The notes: generated from the letters alone by a model not told the origin. Shown: positions 47,401 to 63,192, counted from the stretch's first letter. The stretch is 64,000 bases of DNA from Spironucleus salmonicida (GCA_000497125.2 CM035322.1:1000001-1064000); one strand, 5' to 3'. Made by a program: numbers and translations.

Positions 47401-47957
47401 AGGAATTGCACGTCGGATAGTGAAATTTCGAGCCCGGGCAGCTGGAACAGGGCCTCAATCTCGCTAATAGCGAGCCCAGCGGTGGCAATGACGTCCGGAA
47501 TTTGGAAGAATCGCAGGAATTCCGGCGCAAAAATTTCGATTTTCTGCGCCGATTTCAGGTCGCCGAAGGCGCTGCTGAAAAAGATTTTCGTGAGCAGCAG
47601 TATGTCTTACGGGTGCAGCTAGAGCGCTATCTGACACTTGTTCTGGAAAACTGACGAAATTTGGGCCAGTTTGAGCTGGGCGAACGCCTGCGCGATTAGC
47701 GGGTACGTGAAGTCTGAATTTTGCTCGAGGTCGAGTGACAGGAGGATCGAGTTTAGGGTGTGCAGGGGAATTATTAGCTGAATTTCTGTGTAGTTTTCAA
47801 CGGCCTATTTTATTTCTAGGATAAGCTAGGAAATGGACGTCAGGAGCTTAAAAAAATTAGTGAAATTCTAGATATCTTTTTGGGACTGTTGGATGTTAGT
47901 TAGCAGAGACTACGTGTTTGCAGAAATCTGGTTAATATAGTCTATGTGGAGCGTCAT
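44418..47957 (-). CDS. Very large helical/coiled-coil protein with C-terminal GTPase-like segment (1179 aa)
   Basis: A single frame of 1180 codons without TGA, GC-rich through most of its length. The N-terminal 300 residues are helical with a coil (a tethering-subunit look). Pro/Phe-rich parts with FG dipeptides follow, then more helical segments. Next is a coil of about 150 residues (LFQQLLKSKHLDEKAARELC). The end resembles the second half of a Rab/Ras fold: QEQYRALFAAQDVVIFVYDC, then VVCNKIDL (the NKxD motif) and FVSCHTG (G5-like). No P-loop precedes it, so nucleotide binding is doubtful. An AT-rich stretch at 46262-46330 interrupts the composition. It could mark an in-frame intron or two genes (with an ATG at 46181). 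No family assigned. Confidence 0.68.
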
Positions 47958-48081
47958 TAGTTAAAAGAGCGATATGATATATAATAATATAATAAAAATT
48001 ATTGCGATAAAAAATATTAACGTTAATTTATATATTTTATAGTAGATTAAATTTTGAGAGGATTTAACCACTTCACTTAAA

Positions 48082-48489
48082 ATGTCAGGAATTTAAGTTC
48101 ATGATGATACAGTTACTGTCTTTGATGACTTAAAGCTTAAGAAAGCATACGCCGGTATTACATTACGTATGTCAGAAGATAATACTAAAGTCATTGTTGA
48201 TAAAACTTACCCTGTTGATACTACCTATGATGAAATCCTTAAAGATCTTCCGGAAAGAGATTGCCGTTACCTTATATACGATGTTAAGTATGAAAAAGAC
48301 GGATGCTCCATGTCTAAGCTTACGTTGATCCTTTGGGCACCATCCACTTCTCCTACTAAGCCTAAAATGTTGTATGCAGCAACTAAACCTGCAGTGTAGT
48401 CTAAATTAACTGGTATTTAAGAATAAGTATAGGCTACCGACTTTGAAGAAGCCAGTTTAGATGAAATCATCTCTAAATTTAAAAAGTGA
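48082..48489 (+). CDS. ADF/cofilin actin-depolymerising factor
   Basis: 135 residues, the family length. It starts MSGIQVHDDTVTVFDDLKLK. DLPERDCRYLIYDVKYEKDG and KLTLILWAPSTSPTKPKMLY are the diagnostic strand and long helix 3 entry. ATKPAVQSKLTGIQEQVQAT continues the actin-binding helix, and the end is DEIISKFKK. Cofilin severs and recycles actin filaments. The Ser near the N-terminus (Ser2) is the usual regulatory phosphorylation position. Gln is encoded by TAA, TAG and no CAA/CAG here. Confidence 0.92.
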
Positions 48490-48813
48490 GCGTGAATCTT
48501 CACCTTTAGCTACTAATCATTATTGTGATGATAATTGATACCTTTAATAATAGCTACCCCTATTTATTACTATTTTTAAAATCATGCTGTGTCAATTTCT
48601 TTATCAAAGAATAGAGTAATATGTATTGTTAATATTAACAGCAATAACTTAGTTATTATTTAATATAATAAACTTTTCACATTTGTTTAATTGGAAACAC
48701 AGCATATAATAGATTGATGATTATTTGTAAATAGTTTTTAATTGTAAAATCCAAAAGTCAATATTAGCAATAATATTACTTAAATAAAATATTTAATATT
48801 TATTTTCTACAAA
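48490..48813. other. AT-rich intergenic region
   Basis: AT-rich, presumably the promoter of the following gene. No other feature seen. Confidence 0.5.
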
Positions 48814-49776
48814 ATGAACGTTAAGTTACTTCAGTATAATATTTTCTTACGACCATTATTCGTTAATACAAACGGCGATGATTATACTGAATAACGAATA
48901 AATTTTATATTAGATAACATTGGTTAATATGATATTCTTTGTTTTTAAGAATTTTTTTAATAAAAGTCTGTGAAATAAATATGTGATAAGTTCAAGCATA
49001 AACTTACTTAATTAGGTTTTATTTATTAAATTGAAGGGCCTAAGAGGCGTATGAATCCAATTCGTATTTTAGACTCAGGTTTACTTGTCGCATCAAAATT
49101 GCCATTCATTTCATAAAATATTATAGAGTTTAAAAATCATGGTTACGGCAATGACTATTTTATTCATAAAGGTTTTATACATTTTCAAATTTAATAAGGA
49201 AATACTAAATTAGATATATTTAATATTCATACACAAGCAAGTTATTATCATCATAATTTGTCCGCATAACAATAGGAGACAGATAAATACTTTGTTACTA
49301 GATACAAATAGTTGCAGTAGATAAAGAAATTTGCTGATAAGCTCACCTCATAAAACATCATTTTTGTAGGTGATTTGAACATAGATTATTTTTCTTCTCC
49401 ATACATTGAACGTGGTTAATACTTTAATTTTACCTCTTAGTTTACAACGGGTCCCAGGACGGATCCATCATTTTAATATACTAAAATGCTCGAAATACTT
49501 TCTGGTAAATATAAAATTATCGATGCATTTTTAGAAAGTTCTGAACCCCCTGTAACATTTGGTGATGGCAGTAAGCAAGATGATAAAATTATACCAGTTG
49601 ATACTTGGCTCACGTATAAACCAGATTATCTTTCTATGTAGCGTTTAGATTATATTTTACATTATGACTTTCATGTCAAAGTTTCATGTTAATTGAAAAA
49701 ATTTGAAATGAATTATCAATAAATCAAATTTGCTAGCGATCATTATGCAATTGAAGCAGATATTTCTTTATAGTGA
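48814..49776 (+). CDS. Neutral-sphingomyelinase-like endonuclease/exonuclease/phosphatase-family enzyme
   Basis: 320 residues with very many TAA/TAG as Gln. The fold's catalytic landmarks are in order: LQYNIFLRP (Asn), LCFQEFF (metal-binding Glu), DSGLLVASKLPF, GNDYFIHKGFIHFQI, FVGDLNID (Asp/Asn), RLDYILHYD and the terminal SDHYAIEADI (Asp-His). This set and spacing resemble Mg-dependent neutral sphingomyelinases and bacterial sphingomyelinase C more than AP endonucleases. Expected reaction: sphingomyelin or related phospholipid to ceramide plus phosphocholine. No signal peptide or membrane helix is seen, so it may be cytosolic. Confidence 0.82.
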
Positions 49777-49832
49777 ACTCAAAAGTACATCATTCCGTAT
49801 TATTTATTTACCATTATCATACTTAAATAAAC

Positions 49833-49991
49833 TCATAGCTCATTATCAGTAGTTGAAAGGTGCAAATCATCTTAAATTCTATCTAATATTTAGTTAACTA
49901 GTTAATATGGCACTAAATTTATTAACTGATAAGTTTTTGGTGATCTAGGTGGTACTGATTAGATTAGTAGATGATATTTTGGCATGATCAT
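49833..49991 (-). CDS. Tiny protein (52 aa), family member 2
   Basis: Starts MIMPKYHLLIQSVPPRSPKT and continues YQLINLVPYQLVNQILDRIQ, then a short acidic end (LHLSTTDNEL). It resembles the product of 12399-12629: both have PP[KR]SP, then L..LVP, an Asn, and LST with acidic residues. Several Gln are TAA/TAG. The surrounding sequence is AT-rich. It lies 56 bp beyond the end of the sphingomyelinase-like gene, on the opposite strand. Function unknown; the relation to the other copy is the main support. Confidence 0.5.
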
Positions 49992-50547
49992 TAATAAAAT
50001 TTACTTATATATGACTTTACTAGTAGTTTGTATTATAATGTAGTTTTCCTAAAAATTTAAGCTAAATAGTGACTTTTTTAACTTATTTTAGATAATAAAG
50101 TTTTAAAGACTTTAAAAACTTTGAAACACTTAATTAATAAATTTAAATGAATAAAAATATAGTATATTAAAAAATAACTTGATGTTCCATTTTTAGATAT
50201 ATTCCTCGTCTCATCTACAATATTTAAATAAATTTTCATTTAGTAAAAATTTCAAACAAAATTTATTATATCTTTACTAAGAAGTGAATCTTAGTTTTCA
50301 GGAACTTAGAACTCTATAAATTAATTGTATTTTTTATGGTCTACGAATTAAAATAGGAAAGTAAATTCGATTTACCTAATATTTAATCGTACTCTTTGGA
50401 TTCATCACGTATAGAAACTAATATTATATGTATATATGCTTAGATAAATAATTAAATATATTTTAAATATTGATAAATTACCATGAAGCATAACAAAAGA
50501 GTACTTTTGAATAGATATAAAAGAAAATGGATAGAATGAACTGATTT
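49992..50547. other. AT-rich left flank of the tandem array
   Basis: AT-rich, no gene seen. Similarity to the array begins abruptly at 50548 with ATAAATAAAAAAGATAC. No target-site duplication or other mobile-element border is apparent. Confidence 0.5.
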
Positions 50548-50553
50548 ATAAAT

Positions 50554-50792
50554 AAAAAAGATACTTGAAAGCGAGCCATGCGCGACGTCCGCTGATGCTA
50601 GTCTGGGAACCGCCCACTGCCAGCCTAATCTTGCTCCGTTTCCGGCCTGGGACGTACAGCTCGTTTAACCACCAGAGGTCTGGTCCTTCCGGTCCATTCC
50701 GCTGGGGACAACAGGCGAACCTAGGGCATCGGGGCGCCGCGCATAGCTGAGGGAGCGGGGCCGCAGATTTGAAGTAGAGGGCCGCGGTGCAA
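50554..50792 (-). ncRNA. Signal recognition particle RNA, copy 1
   Basis: On the minus strand the sequence contains CCAGGCCGGAAACGGAGCAA, which matches SRP RNA helix 8 (human AGGTCGGAAACGGAGCAGG) with its GGAA loop. It is followed by GGCTGGCAGTGGG, the matching 3' strand of the symmetric loop that binds SRP54. The gene is strongly GC-rich against AT-rich flanks. A run of six T on the minus strand (50559-50554) is a Pol III terminator. SRP RNA is the scaffold of the particle that targets signal-bearing ribosomes to the ER. The 5' end is estimated, and the Alu-domain fold was not worked out. Confidence 0.88.
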
Positions 50793-50949
50793 ATTGGAAT
50801 ATAATAATATAATACTGCAAAAGGGGATCTTAGAAAACTTCACTTCCAAACTTCAATATATTGCTTCGATTTAGTCCCACGAACGATGAAGAAACCGATT
50901 CATCTGGATTAAGATATATCATGGCACCTGCTTATTTTGGTTTCGCCAA

Positions 50950-51369
50950 ATGTAACTATCGCCTCGCGTGTATCAGGAGCCCCCAAAGTCTCCGAGATCC
51001 CTCAAAGCGCTTACCAGCCAGCCCTCCTTCGCTCGAGTAGTTGAAAGTCCCCTACCGAAGCTGAAGACGATACGCTTCATGTACAAGCGGTCGCGGAACC
51101 ACGTTGCCTCGCCGCGCAAGACCGAGGCTAGCCTGATGACGTCTAGCCTTCTATCGGATATAGAGAAGAAACCTTCGTTCCACAACTATTACGAGAATGA
51201 CTTCCACCAAACCGACATCTTGGATAACTTCAGCTTCAAGATCGAGAAGAAATTGTTTTCGAACCGCGCTACCTATTTCAGCGACCTGAAGAAAAAGGAG
51301 GTACAGGTGCGGAAAATGCTCGAGAAGCAGGAGCGCCAGCACAAGGGCCTGCCCGAAACTGATGATTGA
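50950..51369 (+). CDS. Basic Ser-rich protein of unknown function (139 aa), copy 1
   Basis: The first in-frame ATG (50950) gives MQLSPRVYQEPPKSPRSLKA, using TAA as Gln. The product is basic and Ser/Pro-rich at the start, with SPLPKLKTIRFMYKRSRNHV, then aromatic-rich NYYENDFHQTDILDNFSFKI. It ends in a charged coil (KKKEVQVRKMLEKQERQHKG). Its look recalls small microtubule- or axoneme-associated proteins, but I recognise no family. A coding-like stretch in another frame (from an ATG at 50886) lies just upstream, so the 5' end is uncertain. It ends 3 bp from the deoxyhypusine synthase stop. Confidence 0.65.
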
Positions 51370-51372
51370 ATG

Positions 51373-52251
<879 letters not shown>

Positions 52252-52257
52252 TTAAGC

Positions 52258-52536
52258 ATAGATCTACTATATACAAAGTCACCAATAAATGCAAATTTAA
52301 TATTTATGACTATTTTCAAAAAATTAATCCAAAAATAATGCTGTAAAATTTATGCAATAGGAATATTAAAGGTTATTACTCGCATTTAATGCGGGCTTGA
52401 TCTCCAATCTACTGGAAGTTGGACGCATGTCAAAATTAAAAGAAGAACCTCAAAAATGAGGTTTCAATTAATTAAACTAAGAGTTATTAGCTACTCGGAG
52501 TTATCCCTAAGCTAAAAATCAACTAGGCGATAAGTA
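52258..52536. other. AT-rich, hairpin-rich spacer of the repeat unit
   Basis: Between the deoxyhypusine synthase segment and the next SRP RNA. Two clean inverted repeats are visible: CGCATTTAATGCG near 52380, and AACCTCA-AAAA-TGAGGTT near 52450. TCCAA and TTGGA arms surround a short loop near 52410. It may hold a structured RNA or termination signals; the same spacer recurs in units 2-5. Confidence 0.4.
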
Positions 52537-52542
52537 ATAAAT

Positions 52543-52781
52543 AAAAAAGATACTTGAAAGCGAGCCATGCGCGACGTCCGCTGATGCTAGTCTGGGAACC
52601 GCCCACTGCCAGCCTAATCTTGCTCCGTTTCCGGCCTGGGACGTACAGCTCGTTTAACCACCAGAGGTCTGGTCCTTCCGGTCCATTCCGCTGGGGACAA
52701 CAGGCGAACCTAGGGCATCGGGGCGCCGCGCATAGCTGAGGGAGCGGGGCCGCAGATTTGAAGTAGAGGGCCGCGGTGCAA
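52543..52781 (-). ncRNA. Signal recognition particle RNA, copy 2
   Basis: Identical to copy 1, 1989 bp further on, with the same helix 8 motif and T6 terminator. Confidence 0.88.
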
Positions 52782-52938
52782 ATTGGAATATAATAATATA
52801 ATACTGCAAAAGGGGATCTTAGAAAACTTCACTTCCAAACTTCAATATATTGCTTCGATTTAGTCCCACGAACGATGAAGAAACCGATTCATCTGGATTA
52901 AGATATATCATGGCACCTGCTTATTTTGGTTTCGCCAA

Positions 52939-53358
52939 ATGTAACTATCGCCTCGCGTGTATCAGGAGCCCCCAAAGTCTCCGAGATCCCTCAAAGCGCT
53001 TACCAGCCAGCCCTCCTTCGCTCGAGTAGTTGAAAGTCCCCTACCGAAGCTGAAGACGATACGCTTCATGTACAAGCGGTCGCGGAACCACGTTGCCTCG
53101 CCGCGCAAGACCGAGGCTAGCCTGATGACGTCTAGCCTTCTATCGGATATAGAGAAGAAACCTTCGTTCCACAACTATTACGAGAATGACTTCCACCAAA
53201 CCGACATCTTGGATAACTTCAGCTTCAAGATCGAGAAGAAATTGTTTTCGAACCGCGCTACCTATTTCAGCGACCTGAAGAAAAAGGAGGTACAGGTGCG
53301 GAAAATGCTCGAGAAGCAGGAGCGCCAGCACAAGGGCCTGCCCGAAACTGATGATTGA
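52939..53358 (+). CDS. Basic Ser-rich protein (139 aa), copy 2
   Basis: Identical to the gene at 50950-51369. Confidence 0.65.
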
Positions 53359-53361
53359 ATG

Positions 53362-54240
<879 letters not shown>

Positions 54241-54531
54241 TTAAGCATAGATCTACTATATACAAAGTCACCAATAAATGCAAATTTAATATTTATGACT
54301 ATTTTCAAAAAATTAATCCAAAAATAATGCTGTAAAATTTATGCAATAGGAATATTAAAGGTTATTACTCGCATTTAATGCGGGCTTGATCTCCAATCTA
54401 CTGGAAGTTGGACGCATGTCAAAATTAAAAGAAGAACCTCAAAAATGAGGTTTCAATTAATTAAACTAAGAGTTATTAGCTACTCGGAGTTATCCCTAAG
54501 CTAAAAATCAACTAGGCGATAAGTAATAAAT

Positions 54532-54770
54532 AAAAAAGATACTTGAAAGCGAGCCATGCGCGACGTCCGCTGATGCTAGTCTGGGAACCGCCCACTGCCA
54601 GCCTAATCTTGCTCCGTTTCCGGCCTGGGACGTACAGCTCGTTTAACCACCAGAGGTCTGGTCCTTCCGGTCCATTCCGCTGGGGACAACAGGCGAACCT
54701 AGGGCATCGGGGCGCCGCGCATAGCTGAGGGAGCGGGGCCGCAGATTTGAAGTAGAGGGCCGCGGTGCAA
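54532..54770 (-). ncRNA. Signal recognition particle RNA, copy 3
   Basis: Identical to copy 1. Confidence 0.88.
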
Positions 54771-54927
54771 ATTGGAATATAATAATATAATACTGCAAAA
54801 GGGGATCTTAGAAAACTTCACTTCCAAACTTCAATATATTGCTTCGATTTAGTCCCACGAACGATGAAGAAACCGATTCATCTGGATTAAGATATATCAT
54901 GGCACCTGCTTATTTTGGTTTCGCCAA

Positions 54928-55347
54928 ATGTAACTATCGCCTCGCGTGTATCAGGAGCCCCCAAAGTCTCCGAGATCCCTCAAAGCGCTTACCAGCCAGC
55001 CCTCCTTCGCTCGAGTAGTTGAAAGTCCCCTACCGAAGCTGAAGACGATACGCTTCATGTACAAGCGGTCGCGGAACCACGTTGCCTCGCCGCGCAAGAC
55101 CGAGGCTAGCCTGATGACGTCTAGCCTTCTATCGGATATAGAGAAGAAACCTTCGTTCCACAACTATTACGAGAATGACTTCCACCAAACCGACATCTTG
55201 GATAACTTCAGCTTCAAGATCGAGAAGAAATTGTTTTCGAACCGCGCTACCTATTTCAGCGACCTGAAGAAAAAGGAGGTACAGGTGCGGAAAATGCTCG
55301 AGAAGCAGGAGCGCCAGCACAAGGGCCTGCCCGAAACTGATGATTGA
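54928..55347 (+). CDS. Basic Ser-rich protein (139 aa), copy 3
   Basis: Identical to the gene at 50950-51369. Confidence 0.65.
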
Positions 55348-55350
55348 ATG

Positions 55351-56229
<879 letters not shown>

Positions 56230-56520
56230 TTAAGCATAGATCTACTATATACAAAGTCACCAATAAATGCAAATTTAATATTTATGACTATTTTCAAAAA
56301 ATTAATCCAAAAATAATGCTGTAAAATTTATGCAATAGGAATATTAAAGGTTATTACTCGCATTTAATGCGGGCTTGATCTCCAATCTACTGGAAGTTGG
56401 ACGCATGTCAAAATTAAAAGAAGAACCTCAAAAATGAGGTTTCAATTAATTAAACTAAGAGTTATTAGCTACTCGGAGTTATCCCTAAGCTAAAAATCAA
56501 CTAGGCGATAAGTAATAAAT

Positions 56521-56759
56521 AAAAAAGATACTTGAAAGCGAGCCATGCGCGACGTCCGCTGATGCTAGTCTGGGAACCGCCCACTGCCAGCCTAATCTTG
56601 CTCCGTTTCCGGCCTGGGACGTACAGCTCGTTTAACCACCAGAGGTCTGGTCCTTCCGGTCCATTCCGCTGGGGACAACAGGCGAACCTAGGGCATCGGG
56701 GCGCCGCGCATAGCTGAGGGAGCGGGGCCGCAGATTTGAAGTAGAGGGCCGCGGTGCAA
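56521..56759 (-). ncRNA. Signal recognition particle RNA, copy 4
   Basis: Identical to copy 1. Confidence 0.88.
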
Positions 56760-56916
56760 ATTGGAATATAATAATATAATACTGCAAAAGGGGATCTTAG
56801 AAAACTTCACTTCCAAACTTCAATATATTGCTTCGATTTAGTCCCACGAACGATGAAGAAACCGATTCATCTGGATTAAGATATATCATGGCACCTGCTT
56901 ATTTTGGTTTCGCCAA

Positions 56917-57336
56917 ATGTAACTATCGCCTCGCGTGTATCAGGAGCCCCCAAAGTCTCCGAGATCCCTCAAAGCGCTTACCAGCCAGCCCTCCTTCGCT
57001 CGAGTAGTTGAAAGTCCCCTACCGAAGCTGAAGACGATACGCTTCATGTACAAGCGGTCGCGGAACCACGTTGCCTCGCCGCGCAAGACCGAGGCTAGCC
57101 TGATGACGTCTAGCCTTCTATCGGATATAGAGAAGAAACCTTCGTTCCACAACTATTACGAGAATGACTTCCACCAAACCGACATCTTGGATAACTTCAG
57201 CTTCAAGATCGAGAAGAAATTGTTTTCGAACCGCGCTACCTATTTCAGCGACCTGAAGAAAAAGGAGGTACAGGTGCGGAAAATGCTCGAGAAGCAGGAG
57301 CGCCAGCACAAGGGCCTGCCCGAAACTGATGATTGA
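56917..57336 (+). CDS. Basic Ser-rich protein (139 aa), copy 4
   Basis: Identical to the gene at 50950-51369. Confidence 0.65.
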
Positions 57337-57339
57337 ATG

Positions 57340-58218
<879 letters not shown>

Positions 58219-58509
58219 TTAAGCATAGATCTACTATATACAAAGTCACCAATAAATGCAAATTTAATATTTATGACTATTTTCAAAAAATTAATCCAAA
58301 AATAATGCTGTAAAATTTATGCAATAGGAATATTAAAGGTTATTACTCGCATTTAATGCGGGCTTGATCTCCAATCTACTGGAAGTTGGACGCATGTCAA
58401 AATTAAAAGAAGAACCTCAAAAATGAGGTTTCAATTAATTAAACTAAGAGTTATTAGCTACTCGGAGTTATCCCTAAGCTAAAAATCAACTAGGCGATAA
58501 GTAATAAAT

Positions 58510-58748
58510 AAAAAAGATACTTGAAAGCGAGCCATGCGCGACGTCCGCTGATGCTAGTCTGGGAACCGCCCACTGCCAGCCTAATCTTGCTCCGTTTCCG
58601 GCCTGGGACGTACAGCTCGTTTAACCACCAGAGGTCTGGTCCTTCCGGTCCATTCCGCTGGGGACAACAGGCGAACCTAGGGCATCGGGGCGCCGCGCAT
58701 AGCTGAGGGAGCGGGGCCGCAGATTTGAAGTAGAGGGCCGCGGTGCAA
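58510..58748 (-). ncRNA. Signal recognition particle RNA, copy 5
   Basis: Identical to copy 1. Confidence 0.88.
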
Positions 58749-58905
58749 ATTGGAATATAATAATATAATACTGCAAAAGGGGATCTTAGAAAACTTCACT
58801 TCCAAACTTCAATATATTGCTTCGATTTAGTCCCACGAACGATGAAGAAACCGATTCATCTGGATTAAGATATATCATGGCACCTGCTTATTTTGGTTTC
58901 GCCAA

Positions 58906-59325
58906 ATGTAACTATCGCCTCGCGTGTATCAGGAGCCCCCAAAGTCTCCGAGATCCCTCAAAGCGCTTACCAGCCAGCCCTCCTTCGCTCGAGTAGTTGA
59001 AAGTCCCCTACCGAAGCTGAAGACGATACGCTTCATGTACAAGCGGTCGCGGAACCACGTTGCCTCGCCGCGCAAGACCGAGGCTAGCCTGATGACGTCT
59101 AGCCTTCTATCGGATATAGAGAAGAAACCTTCGTTCCACAACTATTACGAGAATGACTTCCACCAAACCGACATCTTGGATAACTTCAGCTTCAAGATCG
59201 AGAAGAAATTGTTTTCGAACCGCGCTACCTATTTCAGCGACCTGAAGAAAAAGGAGGTACAGGTGCGGAAAATGCTCGAGAAGCAGGAGCGCCAGCACAA
59301 GGGCCTGCCCGAAACTGATGATTGA
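58906..59325 (+). CDS. Basic Ser-rich protein (139 aa), copy 5
   Basis: Identical to the gene at 50950-51369. Confidence 0.65.
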
Positions 59326-59328
59326 ATG

Positions 59329-60207
<879 letters not shown>

Positions 60208-60498
60208 TTAAGCATAGATCTACTATATACAAAGTCACCAATAAATGCAAATTTAATATTTATGACTATTTTCAAAAAATTAATCCAAAAATAATGCTGT
60301 AAAATTTATGCAATAGGAATATTAAAGGTTATTACTCGCATTTAATGCGGGCTTGATCTCCAATCTACTGGAAGTTGGACGCATGTCAAAATTAAAAGAA
60401 GAACCTCAAAAATGAGGTTTCAATTAATTAAACTAAGAGTTATTAGCTACTCGGAGTTATCCCTAAGCTAAAAATCAACTAGGCGATAAGTAATAAAT

Positions 60499-60737
60499 AA
60501 AAAAGATACTTGAAAGCGAGCCATGCGCGACGTCCGCTGATGCTAGTCTGGGAACCGCCCACTGCCAGCCTAATCTTGCTCCGTTTCCGGCCTGGGACGT
60601 ACAGCTCGTTTAACCACCAGAGGTCTGGTCCTTCCGGTCCATTCCGCTGGGGACAACAGGCGAACCTAGGGCATCGGGGCGCCGCGCATAGCTGAGGGAG
60701 CGGGGCCGCAGATTTGAAGTAGAGGGCCGCGGTGCAA
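60499..60737 (-). ncRNA. Signal recognition particle RNA, copy 6 (array edge)
   Basis: The RNA body is identical to copy 1. Array similarity ends at 60753, about 15 bp upstream of the estimated 5' end. Its upstream promoter region therefore differs from the other copies: an AT-rich ATTTACATTATTATATTCC-like stretch remains. Whether this copy is transcribed may depend on what lies within those 15 bp. Confidence 0.85.
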
Positions 60738-60783
60738 ATTGGAATATAATAATGTAAATATCAAATTTGCTTTAAAATTAATA

Positions 60784-62700
60784 TCAGACAATGGCCTCAT
60801 TTTTAGACTCTTTTTCTCTTTAAAGGCCTAGCTGATCCATTTCAGTTCTCAAAAGCGGCGGCTTGATAAAAGCTAATAAAAACAAGCAGACGCTCTAAAA
60901 CATCGTATTGAATAATTGTCCATCTCTATAATTATAATCATACATAGCGCCTGTAATTGCACCGCTAATAATTCTGCCTATTGAGTTTCCAATTTAAAAA
61001 ACACCCATAACCTGGCCTCTATTCTAAGGAACTGTATACATACTAGCTAGCTATAAAAAAATTGAGTCGCAAAAAATAGATGCCAGTCCAGTCATTAACA
61101 TTGTAAGGAACATAAGAGGCTAAGGAACTGGCGGATTTGGTAAAAAGTAAATAAGTGACTCAGCAATTGATATATACTAAGACAATACTATTGATCTATA
61201 TTCTCCTAGAAATTTAATAAGGTATTTAGAAATAAAAGCTGAAAATAATGCTCCTAAAGTAATAGATACTAATTAAACTGTAGCTGAATAACCTTTTGCT
61301 TAATTAGCATTGGTAAAACCGTATGTTCTAGTTGTATAAAAAGGAGCACCGGTTCTGGAATTTATAGCACCTGTTAAACTCAAGAAATAACTTATAAAAA
61401 GTAATATTATGTTGATATCTTTGATCATCTAGAAACAAACTCTATACATTGGGGTAGTATTCATTTATTTAACATTCTTGATAGATAACCCTAGAGCCGC
61501 TGTCTTCCGCATAGTCAAAACACGCTGATTACTCTCCTTTAAAAATACTGATACAAAGACCAAACATCCTGCGAATATTACAGTCGCAGTGATATGACTA
61601 TCTCTAAAGCTGAGTGTTGATCTGGCTTAAACTTCATCAAAAGGGAGCGATGGGTTTCTAGTGTCATATTTTGCGGCATTGCTAAAGTACAATTAGATAG
61701 CAGACTACATAACAGAGCCTAATTATGCAGAAACATTTACCAAAATCATAACAAATCCTCTTATCTTTGGCGTAGCTAAATCAGATACTATAGTGACTGC
61801 TAATGGAACAATAATAGCAACTGATCCTTATGAGGCCCTAATAATAGTAATGATGAGAATGATATTTTGACTATTTGTTAAATTAACAGTAACCAAAAAT
61901 ATACCAGTTGTAATGGTGTAGACAACTACCATTATGAGTGCAATTGGTTTTCTTCCAATTTTATCTGATAACCATAGCCAAAAAACGGAGAAAAATAGTT
62001 ATGCTAGGTTGAAATAAGTTGTCTAACTAGTTACTTATGAAGCTGTAGCGCCTATAACTTGGATATAATAAGAAATATTCGTAAAAGATACTTATAATCC
62101 ACACGATGCAACAAAAACCATTACATAAACTACCCATAATCTATTTTGATAAAATTTTGGTTCTTATTTCAAATCATTATTTATATCTTATATATCTAAA
62201 CATTGAACACCTTCTATATTAATAAAAATCTTGACCTCATCTTCAGATGCCTAATAATCTAGAACGAATTCATCGCTATTAAAGTCCAATTTTGGCATAT
62301 ATTCAACTTTTTATATTGCAGTAAAAATTTTAATCATTTAATGGATAAATTCAAAGTAGTCATCAAATGGAATTGATGATGAAATAGTAGAATCTATCTT
62401 AGATGCAAAAGTATTAATAGAGATAATATTTTATATAAATATTGATTTCTACGCGCTTGTTATTTACAAATCAAATACTTAAAATATGCTAATATCTAAC
62501 GGTGAGCTAATAACTGGTATTTGTATTTATGATATCAGTTTTTCTAGAATATCTGATGTTAATAAAATATCAGCTATATATTTATCTTAGCTTACGTTCA
62601 CATCTAATATTTACCCTAATTAATGAATATAACTCCATACGCGATATTAATTCCTTGCGTTGATCACTGACCTCGAGTTTAATTTAAGAGAATGCTACAT
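60784..62700 (-). CDS. Major facilitator superfamily transporter with long N-terminal extension
   Basis: 638 residues with very many TAA/TAG as Gln. About 180 hydrophilic, AT-rich-coded residues precede the first membrane helix (RLWVVYVMVFVASCGLQVSF). About twelve helices follow. The loop motif FWLWLSDKIGRKPIALI is the MFS motif A between helices 2 and 3, and LKESNQRVL lies after helix 6. A degenerate motif-A-like turn recurs in the second half. The substrate cannot be told; sugar- or organic-ion-porter type is possible. It ends 31 bp from the array edge. Confidence 0.85.
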
Positions 62701-63192
62701 TTTTAAATATAATTCAATTTTTATATAATAGATATTAAATATATGTTGTAAAAAGATAACAATAAATCATGTATATATGCTAATTTTCATTAATGTTTAC
62801 GACAAGCTCCATAGTTTTTTCAAAGAAACGGGTACGAGCTATTATTAAACATTGAGTTCATTAATATAATGATAATACTAAGTATTACTAAGAATTTATA
62901 TATGTTCCAACAAGATAATTTTATGAAAATGTATATTTAACTTAATCTTAGAGGTACTAAGTGATTTTTATTACTTTCTCTAACTTTTATTTATATTTTT
63001 GTCATATTATAGTATCTTGTTATTATTCTTATTAGCAAGTATCTAAATTTAGGATAAATAGTTTAGATAGAACTAAAATTAGAATAGAGATTGCGTATTA
63101 CAATTCTTTCTAAGATAATTCAAATTTTAATACTAGTTTTTATAAATTACTAACATTTATTATGTAAAAATAAATAAGCAAAATTTAGAAAA
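62701..63192. other. AT-rich intergenic region
   Basis: AT-rich, no gene seen. It holds the probable promoter of the MFS gene. Confidence 0.5.

Noticed and set aside
50565-50750. 61-codon + frame repeated six times
   Set aside because: It lies within the SRP RNA gene on the opposite strand; the helix 8 signature and T6 terminator explain the conservation.
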